Shown piece after piece: positions 24,346-26,565 of a DNA stretch of 26,565 nt. The DNA is from UBA2256 sp964453055 (lineage in GTDB: Bacteria > Spirochaetota > Spirochaetia > Treponematales > Rectinemataceae), in contig CAYVOD010000018.1 of the NCBI GenBank assembly GCA_964453055.1, positions 1-26,565 on the forward strand, read 5' to 3'. Made by a program: the position numbers and the translations under genes. Below the pieces are notes generated by a model, which was not told the DNA's origin, did not search any database, and worked only from the letters and a program-made list of their open reading frames with translations. Numbering within the stretch: position 1 is the stretch's first letter; each line of letters opens with the position of its first letter.

Positions 24346-24403
24346 GGGCCGCTGTGCGCCGGCTGGTTGGAGGCTGGGGCCGCTTTGCGCCGGCTGGTTG
24401 GAG
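24346..24403. repeat. Two-copy tandem direct repeat, 31-bp period
   Basis: Positions 24346-24372 and 24377-24403 share a 27-base unit with one mismatch (26/27). They lie in the 152-bp spacer between the convergent hflC and phosphoesterase genes. The unit is G/C-rich and contains GCGCCGGCTGG. No T-run follows, so it is not an obvious intrinsic terminator. Nothing else is recognised in the spacer except a 10-bp palindrome at 24434-24443. Confidence 0.9.
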
Positions 24404-24456
24404 TCGGAAAGTAGCCGAGGCTGAGGTAAGAAGCGACGCGTCGATAGAAAATCGCG

Positions 24457-25170
24457 CTAAAGCGAGAAGAGGGAGGCTTTGACTTTCGGGTCCTGGCCCT
24501 CCCCTTCCCAGACGATTTCCAAAATGGCGTGATAGCCCAGGGCGCAGGGTCCGGGGTTGATCACCAGCGTGCCGTCCTCAAGGGATACGCAGCGGGATTC
24601 GTGGATGTGGCCGCAGATCCAGACCTCGGGAGAATACCTGCCCATGAGACGGGAAAAGGTCTTGCTTCCCACGTGCATTCCGGCGTGGAGGTCGGCGTTT
24701 GTGCCATAGGGGGGCGAATGAGTCGCCACGATCAGGGGCCTGAACCTGGGACGGGGGCCCGCATGCTTCCAGGCAGCCTCGAGGTTAGGGCCCAGGGCGG
24801 CTTCCAGTTCCCCCTCGCTTCGCTCGAAGCTGGTTATGCCCGCACGGCGAAGGCCGCCGCCGGCGCCGGCGGCGATGAATTCTTCAGATGGGGGGATTCC
24901 CGGCTCGAGGTCCAGCCCGGCGGCGGCGAGATAACGGCGAGCCGAAAGCTTGTCGCAGTTGCCCGAAACCCCATAAATAGCAATTTCACCCGCCGAGGAG
25001 CGGATCGCTTCGATAACGGCCCTCGCGTCGTCCGCGCCCCCGAAGTTGGTTATATCTCCGGCGATGATAAGGGCGTCGAGACCTGGATGAGCCTTGACCG
25101 CCCTCTGGGCTACTTCCCCATGCCCGTGGATATCAGATAAGACGAGAAACGTGAACGTTGATTCGGCCAT
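24457..25170 (-). CDS. Calcineurin-like metallophosphoesterase
   Basis: A 237-aa predicted metal-dependent phosphoesterase; the substrate is unknown. The metal-binding motifs are all seen: LSDIHGHGEV (11-20, D13 and H15), AGDITNFG (37-44, D39), GVSGNCD (67-73), ATHSPPYGTNADLHAG, and CGHIHES near the C-terminus. I start it at the ATG at 25170, since the catalytic beta strand begins there. A longer in-frame form from 25350 would overlap the divergent ABC-F gene's 5' end and lacks family resemblance. No Shine-Dalgarno is seen. It might have a housekeeping nucleotide or cyclic-nucleotide role, but this cannot be told from sequence. Confidence 0.88.
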   Translation of the reverse strand: MAESTFTFLVLSDIHGHGEVAQRAVKAHPGLDALIIAGDITNFGGADDARAVIEAIRSSAGEIAIYGVSGNCDKLSARRYLAAAGLDLEPGIPPSEEFIAAGAGGGLRRAGITSFERSEGELEAALGPNLEAAWKHAGPRPRFRPLIVATHSPPYGTNADLHAGMHVGSKTFSRLMGRYSPEVWICGHIHESRCVSLEDGTLVINPGPCALGYHAILEIVWEGEGQDPKVKASLFSL

Positions 25171-25176
25171 ATCGGT

Positions 25177-25205
25177 ATTGAGCGATAAAACCCGATCCGC
25201 GTCAA
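25177..25205 (-). promoter_or_regulatory. Weak candidate promoter of the metallophosphoesterase gene
   Basis: On the minus strand TTGACG (25200-25205) is followed after 17 bp by CTCAAT (25177-25182). The -35 is good, the -10 poor (3/6). The predicted start point falls on the ATG at 25170, which has no Shine-Dalgarno. The divergent spacer 25171-25267 shows no other clear site. Confidence 0.25.
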
Positions 25206-25267
25206 TGCGCGGGTCCGGATCAGCCGCCCACTTGAAATAATAGCCGATTATAGGGAGTATTCCACTT

Positions 25268-26565
25268 GTGATATCAGTACAAGACCTGGCGCTCGGATTC
25301 GGCGAGCGCAGCCTTTTCAAGGACGTCAACCTCAAATTCACCCCCGGCAACTGTTATGGCATAATCGGGGCCAACGGCGCGGGAAAAACCACTTTCTTGA
25401 GGATACTCTCGGGCGAGATCGGCCACGACCGCGGGGAGATCCATATCAGCAAGGGATCCCGCATGGCCGTATTGAAGCAGAACCACTTTGCCTACGAGAA
25501 TTCCCGTCTATTGGATACGGTGGTCATGGGTCATGAGCAGCTCTACGCCATTTCCAAGGAAAGGGAATCCATTTATGTCAAGGAAGATTTCACCGAGGCC
25601 GACGGAATCCGGGCGAGCGAGCTGGAAGCTGAATTCGCCGAGCTGGGAGGCTGGGAGGCCGAGGCGCAGGCGGCGATACTCCTTTCGGGGCTTGGGGTAC
25701 ATGAATCTTTCCACGAATCCCTCATGAAAGAAGTCGGAGAATCTCTCAAGGTGAGGGTTCTCCTAGCCCAAGCCCTCTTCGGCAATCCCGACATCCTCCT
25801 TCTAGACGAGCCCACGAACGGCCTCGATCTCGACTCCATTCGCTGGCTCGAGGAATTCCTCATCGAGTTCCCGAACATCGTCATCGTCGTATCACACGAC
25901 AGACATTTCCTTAACGCGGTCTGCACCCATACCTGCGACATCGATTTCGGCCACATCAGGATGTATTCGGGCAACTATGATTTCTGGTACAGGATGAACA
26001 AGATACTGGTGCAGCAGCAGAAGGACGAGAAACGCCGCAGGGAGGACAAGGTCAAGGATCTCAAGGAATTCATCCAACGATTCGCGTCAAACGCATCTAA
26101 ATCCCGGCAAGCAACTTCAAGGAAGAAGATACTCGACAAGTTACAGCTGGACGACATAGTTCCCTCCTCCCGGCGTTTCCCCTATGTGAGTTTCAAACCC
26201 AACAGGGATATAGGCAACAATGTCCTTAAGCTGGCAAAACTCGCTATCGATACGGAGGGTGCCTGTATCCGGGACTTTTCCCTGAACATAAACAGAAACG
26301 ACAAAATAGCCTTCGTGGGACGCGAACATGTGCTGAAGTCCGCGCTCTTCGCTACCCTGGCGGACGAGGCGAAACCCCTGGCCGGAGACGTCTATTGGGG
26401 CCAGACCGTGGAAAGGGCCTACTTCCCCAAGGATTCCACAGCCCTCTTCGATTCCGACCTGAGCATCGTCGACTGGCTGCGGCAGTATACCAGCTCCGAG
26501 GACGAGACTTACATACGCTCCTTCCTGGGAAGAATGCTCTTTTCGGGCGACGAGGCGCTAAAGCC
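25268..26565 (+). CDS. ABC-F family ATPase, YbiT-like (3' end outside window)
   Basis: ABC-F proteins have two ATPase domains and no membrane part; many act on the ribosome as translation factors. I read 432 codons from the GTG at 25268 (AGGGAG ten bases upstream) to the window edge. The start VISVQDLALGFGERSLFKDV matches the family. The first domain has Walker A GANGAGKTT (34-42) and Walker B DILLLDEP (175-182), but the signature reads VGESLK (156-161) and the family DEPTNHLD is DEPTNGLD (180-187). A charged linker (about 245-290) precedes the second domain, whose P-loop is GREHVLKS (351-358). The end, VDWLRQYTSSEDE and FLGRMLFSG, resembles YbiT-type proteins. Confidence 0.9.
   Translation, partial: MISVQDLALGFGERSLFKDVNLKFTPGNCYGIIGANGAGKTTFLRILSGEIGHDRGEIHISKGSRMAVLKQNHFAYENSRLLDTVVMGHEQLYAISKERESIYVKEDFTEADGIRASELEAEFAELGGWEAEAQAAILLSGLGVHESFHESLMKEVGESLKVRVLLAQALFGNPDILLLDEPTNGLDLDSIRWLEEFLIEFPNIVIVVSHDRHFLNAVCTHTCDIDFGHIRMYSGNYDFWYRMNKILVQQQKDEKRRREDKVKDLKEFIQRFASNASKSRQATSRKKILDKLQLDDIVPSSRRFPYVSFKPNRDIGNNVLKLAKLAIDTEGACIRDFSLNINRNDKIAFVGREHVLKSALFATLADEAKPLAGDVYWGQTVERAYFPKDSTALFDSDLSIVDWLRQYTSSEDETYIRSFLGRMLFSGDEALK

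Noticed and set aside
24434..24443. Palindrome CGACGCGTCG as an operator
   Set aside because: It is an isolated 10-bp palindrome at the 3' ends of two convergent genes, with no promoter nearby.
25171..25350. Longer start for the metallophosphoesterase
   Set aside because: It would overlap the divergent ABC-F gene, and the extra 60 residues do not match the family.
1..26565. CRISPR arrays, tRNA or rRNA genes, insertion sequences, phage genes
   Set aside because: None seen: no spaced repeat array, no transposase or integrase motifs, no terminal inverted repeats, and nearly all bases are in housekeeping-type genes.

Overview
The window is 26,565 bp of moderately GC-rich bacterial chromosome from a draft assembly (a 100-N gap lies inside one gene). 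The organism is a diderm: it has a complete LolC-LolD-LolE lipoprotein-export ABC transporter and HflK/HflC. The neighbourhood (scpA-scpB-rluB-cmk-rpsA, recA, lolCDE, ftsY, prfB, murC, a non-canonical second cytidylate-kinase-like protein, a GH57-like protein) suggests a spirochaete related to Treponema/Spirochaeta. That is inference from gene content and order; I ran no database search.

Layout. Positions 18556 down to 1 form one co-directional minus-strand series of 18 genes with overlaps or very short gaps: murC, yicC family, cmk-like kinase, galM-like mutarotase, SDR oxidoreductase, prfB, an exported protein of unknown function, ftsY, lolC, lolD, lolE, recA, folK, scpA, scpB, rluB, cmk, rpsA, and a sigma-54 activator that runs off the left edge. 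Upstream of it on the same strand are a GH57-like protein (18607-20559) and a small DUF212/PAP2-type membrane protein (20733-21206). A divergent intergenic region follows, then a plus-strand operon: an RluA-type pseudouridine synthase, hflK, hflC (21351-24304). A short convergent spacer carries a 31-bp-period direct repeat. A minus-strand metallophosphoesterase (24457-25170) is then divergent from a plus-strand ABC-F ATPase that runs off the right edge.

The genes cover core functions: translation (prfB, rpsA, RluB- and RluA-type rRNA modification, ABC-F), chromosome maintenance (recA, scpAB), envelope assembly (murC, lolCDE, ftsY), RNA turnover (YicC), pyrimidine nucleotides (cmk) and folate (folK). 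No tRNA, rRNA, CRISPR array, insertion sequence or phage gene was seen. No stretch above 300 bp lacks a gene; the longest spacers are 20560-20732, 21207-21350 and 24305-24456.

Nothing here looks like a wholly new multi-gene system. The points most worth a second look are: a sigma-54 activator with GAFTDA instead of GAFTGA; a GH57-like protein that has lost several active-site motifs but keeps the nucleophile position; an ABC-F protein with divergent ATP-site motifs; a kinase with Asn at the Walker A Lys position; promoter elements that abut start codons (possible leaderless transcripts); a complete prfB +1 frameshift site that splits the gene in simple ORF calling; and an assembly gap that may hide S1 repeats in rpsA.
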